Source of the DNA: CAYTGM01 sp964437365
GTDB lineage: Bacteria; Sumerlaeota; Sumerlaeia; SLMS01
Reading direction: 5' to 3'
Assembly: GCA_964437365.1 (NCBI GenBank)
Contig: CAYTGM010000004.1
Span: 124,001-188,000 of the forward strand
DNA: 64,000 bases
Positions 55,750 to 64,000 of the stretch are shown here, one piece after another (position 1 is the first letter of the stretch; each line of letters starts with the position of its first letter). A program made the position numbers and the translations under genes. Below the pieces are notes generated by a model. That model was given only the letters and a program-made list of their open reading frames with translations. It searched no databases and was not told the DNA's origin.

Positions 55750-56850
55750 ATGATCAAAAAAGGTTTTTCGCTTATTCTGGCCATCGCAGGGTTCGCTGGA
55801 ATTCAGAGTATCAGCCAGTCACAACCAAGCTTTACGAAACTTGGTGATGTTGTTGTCAGTGGACTTGAGACCCTTCCAACGGGAATCGTTGCCGACGGAG
55901 ACACGGCATATGTTGTGGGCTATAACCAACGACGGGTTCTTAAGATTGAAAATGTGACGACTTCTACGCCTTCCTCAAGCATCCTTGCACGGACTGACTC
56001 TGGGGATTCGACACCTGTTGGCTCTGTCACCTGGCAGGCAGGCCGGGGGCTGATTACGGCAGACCTCAGGAACGGAACAGACCTCCTTATTGCTGGTGAT
56101 GCCGGTGGCGGAAGCGGGCAGGAAGACGGATATTCTCTGCTTCTGAATGCTGCAGACGGCACTTTGATTCAACAAGGGACTCAGCTTAACTTCGGTGGGG
56201 ACTTAAGAGTAGGGCATGCAGCCTTTCTCGGCACGACAAATATCATCTTGAGCCAGCAAAGCGGCACGAACTTCTTTCAGGCAAACTCTAGCTTATCAGG
56301 TTTAACAGGTGCAGGATTTTACGGTGGAGCAGCTGGGTCTACTCAACGCTTCACAACAGACTTCGTCGCCATTCCCGGGACCACCGCTGGAACCGATGTG
56401 TATGTTTCTTTCAATGATCGCGCTTTCACAGGAGAGGTGATTGGTATCCACGAGTATCTCGATGATGCTACTTCACCAGACTCTTTCACAGACAATGTCA
56501 ATACGGGGGCCTGGTATGAAGTAGATGACAATGCCGTGATCCACACCAGCTCAATTGGAGGTATTGGATACTTTGATTACGCTGGAGATGGGACTGAGTA
56601 CCTCATTCTTGCAGATCGAGGGAATGCCCAGCTGCACCTTGTGGATCGCAGCAACCCGGCGTCAGTGACACTCTTCAACACAGACATCACTCTGCCTGCT
56701 GATGCGACAGTAACAACTGTCGGTGGGAATCAATACCTTCTTGTAACACAAACGGATTCTCCGTCCGGTAATGGTCGTATTACCGTATACGGAGTGGACG
56801 GTGCTGGCTTCAGCGACACAACCGCCGTCTCTAACTGGGAACTCTACTAA
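55750..56850 (+). CDS. Secreted beta-propeller-like protein of unknown function
   Basis: 366 residues. Signal peptide about 1-24. The mature protein has repeated segments such as GIVADGDTAYVVGYNQRRVLKI, GYFDYAGDGTEYLILADRGNAQLHLVDR and GGNQYLLVTQTDSPSGNGRITVY, in keeping with a beta-propeller. It ends VSNWELY without an obvious sorting domain. GGAG lies six bases upstream of the ATG. A terminator follows. Possibly a surface or extracellular binding protein. Confidence 0.75.
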   Translation: MIKKGFSLILAIAGFAGIQSISQSQPSFTKLGDVVVSGLETLPTGIVADGDTAYVVGYNQRRVLKIENVTTSTPSSSILARTDSGDSTPVGSVTWQAGRGLITADLRNGTDLLIAGDAGGGSGQEDGYSLLLNAADGTLIQQGTQLNFGGDLRVGHAAFLGTTNIILSQQSGTNFFQANSSLSGLTGAGFYGGAAGSTQRFTTDFVAIPGTTAGTDVYVSFNDRAFTGEVIGIHEYLDDATSPDSFTDNVNTGAWYEVDDNAVIHTSSIGGIGYFDYAGDGTEYLILADRGNAQLHLVDRSNPASVTLFNTDITLPADATVTTVGGNQYLLVTQTDSPSGNGRITVYGVDGAGFSDTTAVSNWELY

Positions 56851-56872
56851 CGCCGATTGGTTCTCTCCGGGA

Positions 56873-56919
56873 GTAACCCCATCCGAGTTTTTGGGACTTG
56901 GGTGGGGTTACCCATTTTT
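56873..56919 (+). terminator. Intrinsic terminator after the propeller-like gene
   Basis: GTAACCCCATCCGAG pairs with CTTGGGTGGGGTTAC (56873-56887 and 56897-56911) with two wobble pairs, then CCATTTTTAG. A strong stem directly after the stop codon. Confidence 0.8.
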
Positions 56920-56974
56920 AGGGTAGCAAATCCTCAATCAGTGATTGTCACTTGCCACGAATATTTCTTTCTGA

Positions 56975-57188
56975 CCTCATCCCTTCAGGGTTGTTGCCAG
57001 AATTAATTTCCGAATAGGTGGTGAGCGAGAGTGGACCGTTCAGTATTCTGAAAACATAGGAAGAGTGATTCTATTTCGAGGTTTTCGGGATGCTGAAGAG
57101 AGTGGTCGCAGCAAGCCTATATCGGACAGGAATTTTGACAGTAACTCTGCACTGAAGAAGAGCTTCTGGTACAAGGTGGGGAAATGCG
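56975..57188 (+). pseudogene. Possible remnant of a secreted-protein domain
   Basis: An open stretch without a good start reads on the plus strand as GGEREWTVQYSENIGRVILF ending in KKSFWYKVGK, which looks like the end of a fibronectin-type or similar beta-sandwich repeat, then runs on into the next gene out of frame. There is no RBS or Met at the beginning. It may be decayed coding sequence; the evidence is only composition and pattern. Confidence 0.25.
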
Positions 57189-59507
57189 ATGATGAGTCAT
57201 GCTTTGAGTCTGACAACAAAGACATATATATACCTGGTCCTGATCTGTCTTACTGCAAATGCCAGCGCTTCGCTCATTGACGGCTTTGGACGGTTCGGTC
57301 GCAATCACGAGGATGGCCTTCTTACTCTGAACTCCAAACCAGGAAGCTTTTCTTTTCCCTTTAATGGCCCAGAAGTCGACTTTGCGGACAGCAGCACCAG
57401 TTACAATGTCATCGAGATCAACCAGACAGCGAAAACAGTCGCACTTGCGGCGCCAAATGCAGTAGAGCCCGAGAAAGTATATACATCTATTCTGTACCCG
57501 GGGATAGCCCTTGACTATGGCGAAAAAGACCGCGCTGAGTTTGTATTCGACAGCAAAATCAATACGATTTACGACTCCACATCAGACTTTCTTTCTTCGA
57601 ACGCATTTCTGGTTGAAGTGGAAAAAGGAGCGAAGACGTACTACCTGCTCTTCACGTTCCAAGCAACCCTCAGCAACATCGACTACGAGCTTACATCGAC
57701 GCCTCAGGATAGCCGGCTCACATTCACGGGGAGTGACATCGGTTTTCTAAGAATCTCCACGCCCGTTGGGTTAAGCACGGATCTCTCTGTACAAGACGAT
57801 GACCTCAGAAATGAAAGCATGAGATGGTCTGGGCTTGGGTTTCCTGTCCTGAATGGAAGAGAATTTGAATTTAACCCTGCAGAGATGAAGGTTACGATCA
57901 AAGACTCGTTCTCCTGTTTAGAAGGGGAAAACTGGTCTCCCCTCTCACCGGTCCTGACTTTTGCTATGGCCAATGGGTATCCGGCGGAGATAGTAGGAGG
58001 GACTTTTGAAAGTGCGGTCTTGACAAAGTATGGTTTCTTTTCCGGAGGAACATCGAATGAAGTTCGCTATACGCTTCCAATCCCTCCTTTAGGTGATAGA
58101 GGTTATATATCAGAAGCATCGCCGCAAACAAAGTACGTCCATTTGTTAAATTCACTTAGCGAGCCAGACAGGGCGATCTCGTGGGGTTCCAATGCTGTCG
58201 ACCTGGGGTATGTTGCAATGGCGAATACCGAGATGGCAAAACCATACCTGTCTGAAAGTGTCGAGAATCGCCTTGATTATTCCTGGTCGCAGAACCTCAG
58301 CCGTGCCTTCGACCTTCCCTCGTCTGGATCTTCAACGTGGAAAGAGCGAACAGAGCCATTTTCCCAACTGACTTACCTGTGGACCTATCGTATTCTTGGC
58401 CCCGCTCCTGCAGAGTATATGCTGGATCTTGAATGGGGCATCGCCCTTCCCCTGTACGGACTGTATAAGTATGCGCAGTTTCGTGGGGATTGGGAGTTTG
58501 TCGAGAACCACTGGTCAGAAGTGAAAGAGATATACAAATACTTTGACTACGCTGAAGACTGGGCATGGATGACGGTTGTTAATGGCGACATTGGTTACAG
58601 CACAGGTACGGGAGATCCACTTTGCGCGGCATACATCGGACAACTTGCGGCGTTCAAAATGGCGCAGCAACTCTCGAAAGAGGACGATGCAGCGTATTTT
58701 GCTTACAAGCTGTCACGAGTTGCCGTGCCGACTGTTGCGCGATTCTGGTATTCGGACTGGGCTGAAGAACAGGGCCTGATTCCAGACAATCATATCGTGC
58801 AAGGATTTTGGGAGAAATCCACATTCACCTCAACCCGAGTTGATGATGATTTTACGGATCCCTGGGGGCCAACCAACGTACTTTCCGGGAATGGCATCCA
58901 ACCGGAGCTTTTCAATCTCTATTTGTGGGCAGCAGGTGAGGCGCTCGAGAACTTTGAACAGAAATTCGAAGCGGGATATCCTGACTGGGCTGATGAATCA
59001 CACACTTATAGCATATCAACGACTTATCAGGGCAACAGTGTATACGTAACCTTTCCTCATATATATCTGAGGGCTTCCCTGGGAGAAGAGACAGAGACAT
59101 TGAAGGACTATCTTGATTCGGCATCAACAAACCTTCGCAGTGCATATTACGTTGGACCAAACGTTGTAGCAGAAGTTCTCTCTCGTGATTTGCCGTTGAT
59201 CCTCACGGAATGGTCACCTGCGCGCTATATAGACGGTTCATTTAATGAGAGCCTTAGTGAAGCAACCTTAACGTTTTCGGTGCAAGAGTGGTCAGACTTT
59301 ACATCTGAGCAAGAGGTTCCATGGAAACTGGATGGTGCACTTTCTGAAGAGAAGAATGTTAAAGAGGTCTTTATTGAAGATCTCTCTGTTCCCTTTTTTC
59401 AGGAAGAGAACCATCTTCATCTAGAAGCCATCGTATCTGGAACTTTTGAAGTTCGAATACTCTTCGAAGAAAGAGTGTCGTTCGATTCAACCTGGCTGAT
59501 TCATTAA
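57189..59507 (+). CDS. Secreted protein of unknown activity, alpha/alpha-barrel-like
   Basis: 772 residues, signal peptide about 1-27 (LTANASA). The first 270 residues are beta-rich; the middle (about 340-640) is helical with many Trp and Tyr and motifs such as FSQLTYLWTYRIL, EWGIALPLYGLYKYAQFRGDWEFVENHW and GNGIQPELFNLYLWAAGEALE, the texture of (alpha/alpha)6 glycosidases and lyases. I see no definite catalytic pair. The ATG at 57189 lies just after a tiny ATG-CGA-TGA frame, with GGTGGGG upstream. Extracellular carbohydrate-active enzyme is a guess. Confidence 0.65.
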   Translation: MMSHALSLTTKTYIYLVLICLTANASASLIDGFGRFGRNHEDGLLTLNSKPGSFSFPFNGPEVDFADSSTSYNVIEINQTAKTVALAAPNAVEPEKVYTSILYPGIALDYGEKDRAEFVFDSKINTIYDSTSDFLSSNAFLVEVEKGAKTYYLLFTFQATLSNIDYELTSTPQDSRLTFTGSDIGFLRISTPVGLSTDLSVQDDDLRNESMRWSGLGFPVLNGREFEFNPAEMKVTIKDSFSCLEGENWSPLSPVLTFAMANGYPAEIVGGTFESAVLTKYGFFSGGTSNEVRYTLPIPPLGDRGYISEASPQTKYVHLLNSLSEPDRAISWGSNAVDLGYVAMANTEMAKPYLSESVENRLDYSWSQNLSRAFDLPSSGSSTWKERTEPFSQLTYLWTYRILGPAPAEYMLDLEWGIALPLYGLYKYAQFRGDWEFVENHWSEVKEIYKYFDYAEDWAWMTVVNGDIGYSTGTGDPLCAAYIGQLAAFKMAQQLSKEDDAAYFAYKLSRVAVPTVARFWYSDWAEEQGLIPDNHIVQGFWEKSTFTSTRVDDDFTDPWGPTNVLSGNGIQPELFNLYLWAAGEALENFEQKFEAGYPDWADESHTYSISTTYQGNSVYVTFPHIYLRASLGEETETLKDYLDSASTNLRSAYYVGPNVVAEVLSRDLPLILTEWSPARYIDGSFNESLSEATLTFSVQEWSDFTSEQEVPWKLDGALSEEKNVKEVFIEDLSVPFFQEENHLHLEAIVSGTFEVRILFEERVSFDSTWLIH

Positions 59508-59591
59508 TTCCTTCAGTTGATGGCATATGTTTAGTTCTGATTTTTTTGGAAATTTTGATGATAAAAGCGGCTCTACAATTTTTGGCTGACT

Positions 59592-61853
59592 CTACTCATA
59601 GTAGCGCCAGCTTTCAGCGTCGGTCTGCCCCACTCTCTCAATCCATTCTCGAATCAATTGTGATCCGACTGGGTCTATCTCAGATGAGGCGATAGGGGGC
59701 ATTCGATGGTTCTTGTCCAGGGTAGTCATTCTCAAATAAAGAACTGACTTCTCAGGATCTCCGGGCAAGAGCCTTTGAGGATCAATCAACCCGAAGTCGT
59801 GCCCTGATACCGGCTCTTCAACAAGTTGCATATCCTCGGATTCAATGCCAAAGCGAAAGTCAATATCGACTGGGGCGGGACCTAAGGGTTGGTGGCACAT
59901 GGAACAATTTGAATCGAGGTAAGCCCGGGCGCGTTCAGAAATATTTAGCGATTCATCATTGTACGAGGGCAGTCTCACCATATTACTGGTAGAATCAGGA
60001 AGGGGGGAATCAAAGAGACTAACGAGATTGAACTGTTCGAGTTGATTGGCGCTGATTGACTCTCCTGGATAGACAATTGAATGGTTGATCGAAGCCGTTG
60101 TTAGACCGAGTGCGACATTGGACGCACCGGTATGACAAGAAAAACAATCTGAACGGCTCGGATAATACCAGGTATAGTCGATAGGCTCTCCATCCTCATT
60201 AAGAATAGAGAATTGCCGACCTTTAGACCCTGTCAGCAAGACGGCATCGGACTCTTCATCGTTCCATTCGTAGGAAAACCCATACCACTCACTGTCTTTC
60301 TTGTAGAGAAGTCTCGTTTCTATCCTTTTCTGCGTATTGACGGGGTCACGTCGATCAAGTGGCAGAGAGAAATTCTTGATTAGAACCGTTTCTTCAGGGA
60401 AGCCCCACCCTCCAGTTTCTGTCCGTGAAATCTGACTCAAACCGGGCAAGGCAAAGTACCTTTCCTTTGAAGCAAAATCCGACCACAAGGGCGAGCTTGG
60501 TTCATAGTAGTAGACGCCAGCGACCTGTTCTCCATCCCCTCGACCCGCCTGCAGAAGCGCAGGCATATCACTTAGTTTCCTTGGAAAGGAGTCAGCAGAA
60601 ACGCCATCCGGATAGGCTAACTTTTTCAGGGAGGCACCTCCGGAAAAGCTGTAGTCTATGAGGTATAGACTCCCATCAGGTTGAGTTTGAGCTTGCAAGA
60701 AAAAGGAACCCGGGCGAACGGCGATTCGGGTTGAAACAAGTGATCCATCAACTTGCTCCAATGAAAATACTTCTCCAGAATAGACTTTCGTATAGATTAT
60801 TTTCCCAAACAGCTCAGGAAACCGGGATCCATCATAAACGGAAATACCCCCAACAGCGAAATTTCCCGGGTCATGAGGAATGGCCAGCAGAGGAGGCTCA
60901 TAGTTTTGTTGATCACAGTCGGGCTCGCGGCAATCTGGACCTTCCATCTCTCCCCAACCGTAATTAGCTCCAGGTATAACCCTATTTATTTCATCGTACT
61001 TCTCTGCTCCTACATCTACTGCAAGGAGATCGCTGCTGAAGGGATCAAAGCACAGCTTATAAGGATTGCGTAAACCGAAGGCATATATTTCTTTTCTGAT
61101 AGATGAGTCAGTGGTTTCGTAGAAGGGATTGTCAAAAGGGATCTTGTAAGGAAGCCCAGGATCAGGTTCCGACTTTACATCAATTCTGACAATTGTCCCA
61201 TAGAGGTTGGAAAGACTTTGCGCTCTTGTTGGTCCTTGTTGATCTCCTCCGTCACCGAAGGAAACATATAGCATCCCATCAGGGCCAAAAAGCAGCTCTC
61301 CTCCATTATGTGCATGGTGGGGCTGTGCGAGAGTCAATAAGACTTCTTCATCAACAGGATCCATCACATCATCTGAAGGATCCTCATCAATAACCCGCGA
61401 TATAACTGACATTCCAGTCTGGTTTGAGTCACAGGACCCGATCCCAAGGTTGTAGAAGAGATAGACATGGCCATTTACTTCGTATTCCGGGTCGAATAGG
61501 ACTGATTGAAGTCCACTTTCTCCATGGAAACAGATAAAGTCGCGCATATCCCAGAATATCTTCCATTCGCTTTCCTCAACATCATCCTCAAGGGGAAAGA
61601 CATGTATATAACCTTCGTGGGACGCCATCGCGCCCAATGCAAGAGAGTTTGGAAGCTCGAAATACTCAACGACGAACCAGGGGGTAATATTACTAAACTC
61701 TGACTGGACTGTGTAAGTGAGATCCGAATCAGAAGGAAGATCAGAAATGAGAAGTTCTGTATTTGGCTGACGAGGTGCTTCGAAGACGCTGTCACCGAAG
61801 ACGGGAGGCAAAACCACAAGCAGCCATATGAGTGTTTGAGAAACCCAACTCAT
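59592..61853 (-). CDS. Secreted PQQ-type sugar dehydrogenase fused to a dihaem cytochrome c domain
   Basis: 753 residues from the ATG at 61853 (GGGAG six bases upstream). Signal peptide about 1-19. Residues 20-430 are a six-bladed soluble glucose/sorbosone dehydrogenase-like propeller with HHAHNGGELLFGPDGMLYVSFGDGGD and GLRNPYKLCFDP. After a linker, two c-haem motifs CFSCH (Cys570-His574) and CSMCH (Cys650-His654), the latter in an MPPIAS-containing cytochrome-like domain. This suggests a periplasmic oxidase passing electrons from PQQ to c-haem. Substrate unknown. Confidence 0.88.
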   Translation of the reverse strand: MSWVSQTLIWLLVVLPPVFGDSVFEAPRQPNTELLISDLPSDSDLTYTVQSEFSNITPWFVVEYFELPNSLALGAMASHEGYIHVFPLEDDVEESEWKIFWDMRDFICFHGESGLQSVLFDPEYEVNGHVYLFYNLGIGSCDSNQTGMSVISRVIDEDPSDDVMDPVDEEVLLTLAQPHHAHNGGELLFGPDGMLYVSFGDGGDQQGPTRAQSLSNLYGTIVRIDVKSEPDPGLPYKIPFDNPFYETTDSSIRKEIYAFGLRNPYKLCFDPFSSDLLAVDVGAEKYDEINRVIPGANYGWGEMEGPDCREPDCDQQNYEPPLLAIPHDPGNFAVGGISVYDGSRFPELFGKIIYTKVYSGEVFSLEQVDGSLVSTRIAVRPGSFFLQAQTQPDGSLYLIDYSFSGGASLKKLAYPDGVSADSFPRKLSDMPALLQAGRGDGEQVAGVYYYEPSSPLWSDFASKERYFALPGLSQISRTETGGWGFPEETVLIKNFSLPLDRRDPVNTQKRIETRLLYKKDSEWYGFSYEWNDEESDAVLLTGSKGRQFSILNEDGEPIDYTWYYPSRSDCFSCHTGASNVALGLTTASINHSIVYPGESISANQLEQFNLVSLFDSPLPDSTSNMVRLPSYNDESLNISERARAYLDSNCSMCHQPLGPAPVDIDFRFGIESEDMQLVEEPVSGHDFGLIDPQRLLPGDPEKSVLYLRMTTLDKNHRMPPIASSEIDPVGSQLIREWIERVGQTDAESWRYYE

Positions 61854-61944
61854 AGATTCTCCCAATGACACTGAATAATTTAGTTTACATTGGAAGTAGT
61901 TCCAAGGGTTTTACTGAGAAGTCAACGGGATTTGGCTGAAAGGA

Positions 61945-63072
61945 TCAGGCCAAAACAAGTAGATCTTCTTCGGTAGGCTCAGGTAAGAGCTCGTAGAAAA
62001 AGTTCCTCCGACGGGGTGTGAAGCCTGCCTCTTCAACAAGACGACGGAGAAATGGTTCGGTCATCCGGTTGTTCGCACCTGCGGCCTTCACAACGTTTTC
62101 CTCGATCATGATGGAACCCATATCATCGCACCCATAGAAAAGGGAGAGCTGCCCAATTCTGCTGCCTTGCGTAACCCAGGATGACTGAATGTGTTTGATG
62201 TTATCGATGTAAAGGCGAGCGATAGCTGTGGTTCTGAGGTAATCCCAGGAACCAACTTCTTTGAGATCAAGCCGGCCTGCCAGAGCAGTGTGCTCTGGCT
62301 GAAACGTCCAGTCGATGAATGCGGTGAAACCGCCTGTTTCGTCCTGGAGCTGCCTGTAGTGTTCAAACGTCTCGATGCGTTCTTCCAGAGTCTCAACATG
62401 TCCGAACATCATGGTTGCAGTAGATCTTCCGCCCATCTGATGCCAGGTACGGTGAACCTCCAGCCACTCCTGGGTGGAACACTTTCCTCGTGTGATTTCC
62501 TGCCTTACCCGGTCTGAGAGGATTTCAGCTCCACCACCTGGCAGAGAGTCGAGACCTGCTGCCCTGAGTCTGCCAAGCACCTCTTCGTAACTCATCTTGT
62601 TTATTTTTGAGAAAGCGTGGATTTCTGGAGCACTGAACCCGTGGACGTGGATACCAAATTCTTTCTTCATCCAGGAGAGCATGTCCTCGTACCATTCGAT
62701 CTTCAACTTTGGGTGCATTCCGCCCTGCAGAAGAAGCTGGTTACCTCCAAGTCCCTGGGTTTCCTGAATCTTCTGGGCGAGCTCTTCTTTAGAGAGCACG
62801 TAGGCTTCGGGGTCGTTAATGTTCCTGTAGAAAGCGCAGAAATCACAAACGGCAAGACACGCATTGGTATAATTGACATTCCGATCAATGATATAGCTTA
62901 CCACATTTGTGGGATTGAGCTTTTTCCTCATTTGATGGGCAGCCTGAGAAAGTTCGGGAAGATCTGCTTTGTTGAATAAGTGGAGTGCTTCTTCCGGCGA
63001 CAATCTGCCGCCTCTGAGTGTTTTCTCGATAATCTGTGTGGTGTCCTGTGCTGAACCTGCCATTTTGCTCAT
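61945..63072 (-). CDS. mqnC: Cyclic dehypoxanthinyl futalosine synthase
   Basis: Radical SAM enzyme of the futalosine menaquinone pathway. 375 residues from the ATG at 63072, which has GAGG four bases upstream; an ATG at 63108 would add 12 basic residues. Radical SAM cysteines in NYTNACLAVCDFCAF (CxxxCxxC), the family's ACLAVCDFCAF variant; SPPGGGAEILSDRVR-like LPGGGAEILSDRVR and FGHVET mark MqnC. The other mqn genes are not in the window. Confidence 0.93.
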   Translation of the reverse strand: MSKMAGSAQDTTQIIEKTLRGGRLSPEEALHLFNKADLPELSQAAHQMRKKLNPTNVVSYIIDRNVNYTNACLAVCDFCAFYRNINDPEAYVLSKEELAQKIQETQGLGGNQLLLQGGMHPKLKIEWYEDMLSWMKKEFGIHVHGFSAPEIHAFSKINKMSYEEVLGRLRAAGLDSLPGGGAEILSDRVRQEITRGKCSTQEWLEVHRTWHQMGGRSTATMMFGHVETLEERIETFEHYRQLQDETGGFTAFIDWTFQPEHTALAGRLDLKEVGSWDYLRTTAIARLYIDNIKHIQSSWVTQGSRIGQLSLFYGCDDMGSIMIEENVVKAAGANNRMTEPFLRRLVEEAGFTPRRRNFFYELLPEPTEEDLLVLA

Positions 63073-63113
63073 CTTGCCTCTTCTTGACTTCCGTTCAAAA
63101 CGTTCCATGATGT

Positions 63114-63410
63114 TCAGCAGGGAATAGGAGCAATGGCAACGCCAGAAATGCTGGATGTGACTGATATCTTTGCGTTTGCAGGGCTCATTGCCTTATCCTT
63201 TGCATCTGTAAGAAGGAATCTTGCAAAGATGTCTTTCTCTGTTGCACTCGGAAATAACAACTTGATATGACCCGTGTCTGGAGTTTTGCCCATACCCCAT
63301 CCGCAGCCACCTGCAAGATTGACAGTTTCTCCAAGTTGGAACGAAATCAGATCGTCGCAGAGCGAGAGGTAAATGCCCGAAATAATTGTAAAATTAGGTG
63401 ATCGAATCAT
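63114..63410 (-). CDS. Doubtful small reading frame upstream of mqnC
   Basis: A 98-codon frame whose stop lies only 5 bases before the longer mqnC start. Protein-like stretches (LGETVNLAGGCGWGMGKT, LLFPSATEKDIFARFLL) favour a real gene, but its start would overlap the divergent FHA gene by 38 bases. A shorter start at 63293 is possible. No family recognised. Confidence 0.25.
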   Translation of the reverse strand: MIRSPNFTIISGIYLSLCDDLISFQLGETVNLAGGCGWGMGKTPDTGHIKLLFPSATEKDIFARFLLTDAKDKAMSPANAKISVTSSISGVAIAPIPC

Positions 63411-64000
63411 TCACCGCTATTTCTTCGACAAAGACACGCTGACGATCGGGCGTGCCCGTGATAATGATATTGTCATCGAAAACCTTTCTGTTTCAAGAAA
63501 CCACAGTCGGATCAAACGTGAGGACAGTCGCTTCTACCTCACCGATATGAATTCGGCCAATGGCACCACCGTTAATGGTGTTAAAATAACGAAGACAGAG
63601 ATCTTCCACAACGACCAGATTGGAGTTGGGAAGCATACTCTACTGTTTGTCCACGCCGAGGACGCAGAGGCTTCGAGTATTTCCTACCTTTCTGTGACGA
63701 AGCCCCAGGGAGAAGAATTTGCCGATGGAATTATCGGAATTCTTTCCGTATCAAAGGGCAAACAGGCTGGACAGGAATTCAGGATTGCTAAACGGGAAGT
63801 CTATGTCGGCCGATCTCCTGACAATGACGTGCGCCTCCATGACTGGTTTGTTTCTAAGAAACACGCCGTGATTGTTCGGAATGGCGAAGATTTTATTCTG
63901 AAAGACCTGGACTCCTGGAGAGGAACAACCGTCAATGGAAGTTCCATCAAAGAGTACGCTTTAAAGGAAGGCGATGAGCTTGTATTTGGCACGACAGTCT
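63373..64000 (+). CDS. Tandem FHA-domain protein (C-terminus cut by window edge)
   Basis: 209 residues visible from an ATG with AGAGG four bases upstream. Two forkhead-associated phosphothreonine-binding domains: the first at about 1-95 (IGRARDNDIVIENLSVSRNHSRI), the second at about 115-205 (VGRSPDNDVRLHDWFVSKKHAVI). Both keep the GR, S/N and H residues that bind phosphopeptide. FHA proteins read Ser/Thr-kinase signals; no kinase is visible here. Whatever follows the second FHA lies outside the window. Confidence 0.9.
   Translation, partial: MPEIIVKLGDRIIHRYFFDKDTLTIGRARDNDIVIENLSVSRNHSRIKREDSRFYLTDMNSANGTTVNGVKITKTEIFHNDQIGVGKHTLLFVHAEDAEASSISYLSVTKPQGEEFADGIIGILSVSKGKQAGQEFRIAKREVYVGRSPDNDVRLHDWFVSKKHAVIVRNGEDFILKDLDSWRGTTVNGSSIKEYALKEGDELVFGTTV

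Noticed and set aside
63133..63270. 45-codon plus-strand frame beginning ATGGCAACG
   Set aside because: Very short, upstream of the FHA start and antisense to a competing frame.
1..64000. tRNA, rRNA, CRISPR arrays and insertion sequences
   Set aside because: I looked for T-arm GGTTCGA patterns, regular repeat-spacer arrays and transposase motifs and found none that hold up.

Overview
The window is 64 kb of ordinary, densely coded bacterial chromosome at roughly 48% G+C by eye. I saw no insertion sequence, prophage, CRISPR array, rRNA or tRNA. The organism is a diderm: it has lipobox lipoproteins, an RND efflux pump with its periplasmic adaptor, and a fused SecDF. It makes menaquinone by the futalosine route (mqnC), has type I glutamine synthetase with PII, ATP-dependent PEP carboxykinase, and large secreted proteins (metzincin/PKD/dockerin-like, lamin-tail, haem-bearing sugar dehydrogenase). 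This combination suggests an environmental heterotroph from a deep diderm lineage near the PVC/FCB groups. The sequence alone does not let me name a phylum.

Layout. 1-5400 (minus): yajC, an HD-domain phosphohydrolase and a fused secDF that runs off the left edge, preceded by a secreted SGNH hydrolase. 5700-11850 (plus): a compact DNA-repair operon (uvrA, PHP-type polX, nth, HAD phosphatase), followed by a zinc-ribbon protein that converges on pckA across a bidirectional terminator. 14.8-21.4 kb (minus): glnA-glnB, then pheS, two small membrane-anchored proteins and pheT. 21.9-28.3 kb: a 1,414-residue secreted metzincin-like protein, a PAS/PP2C-like protein and a rhomboid protease. 28.5-33.8 kb (plus): a CecR-like TetR regulator, an RND adaptor and an RND pump. 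34-41 kb: a GH43/GH130-like propeller enzyme, a lamin-tail protein, a macrodomain protein, purE, an unusual NAD-kinase-like/SPFH pair, an NrtR-type Nudix regulator with a palindromic operator candidate, and a zincin-like protein.

41-55 kb: ilvB, a membrane protein, three consecutive small lipoproteins with translational coupling, an aldo/keto reductase, infB, a GT-C-like membrane protein with a membrane partner, and alaS. 55-62 kb: three secreted proteins (a propeller-like protein, an alpha/alpha-barrel-like protein of unknown activity, and a PQQ-sugar-dehydrogenase/dihaem fusion). 62-64 kb: mqnC divergent from a tandem-FHA protein cut by the right edge.

Most genes are housekeeping. The parts most worth a second look are the lipoprotein trio, the NAD-kinase-like/SPFH pair beside nrtR, the two small membrane genes inserted between pheS and pheT, the PP2C-like protein lacking a canonical metal motif, the secreted multidomain proteins, the unexplained 0.8 kb gap upstream of alaS, and a heptamer (TCTATAC/GTATAGA) that recurs more than expected on both strands. 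Where a start codon is stated to be chosen, it is usually because a downstream ATG has a clear Shine-Dalgarno sequence while the longest frame would begin at TTG or GTG.
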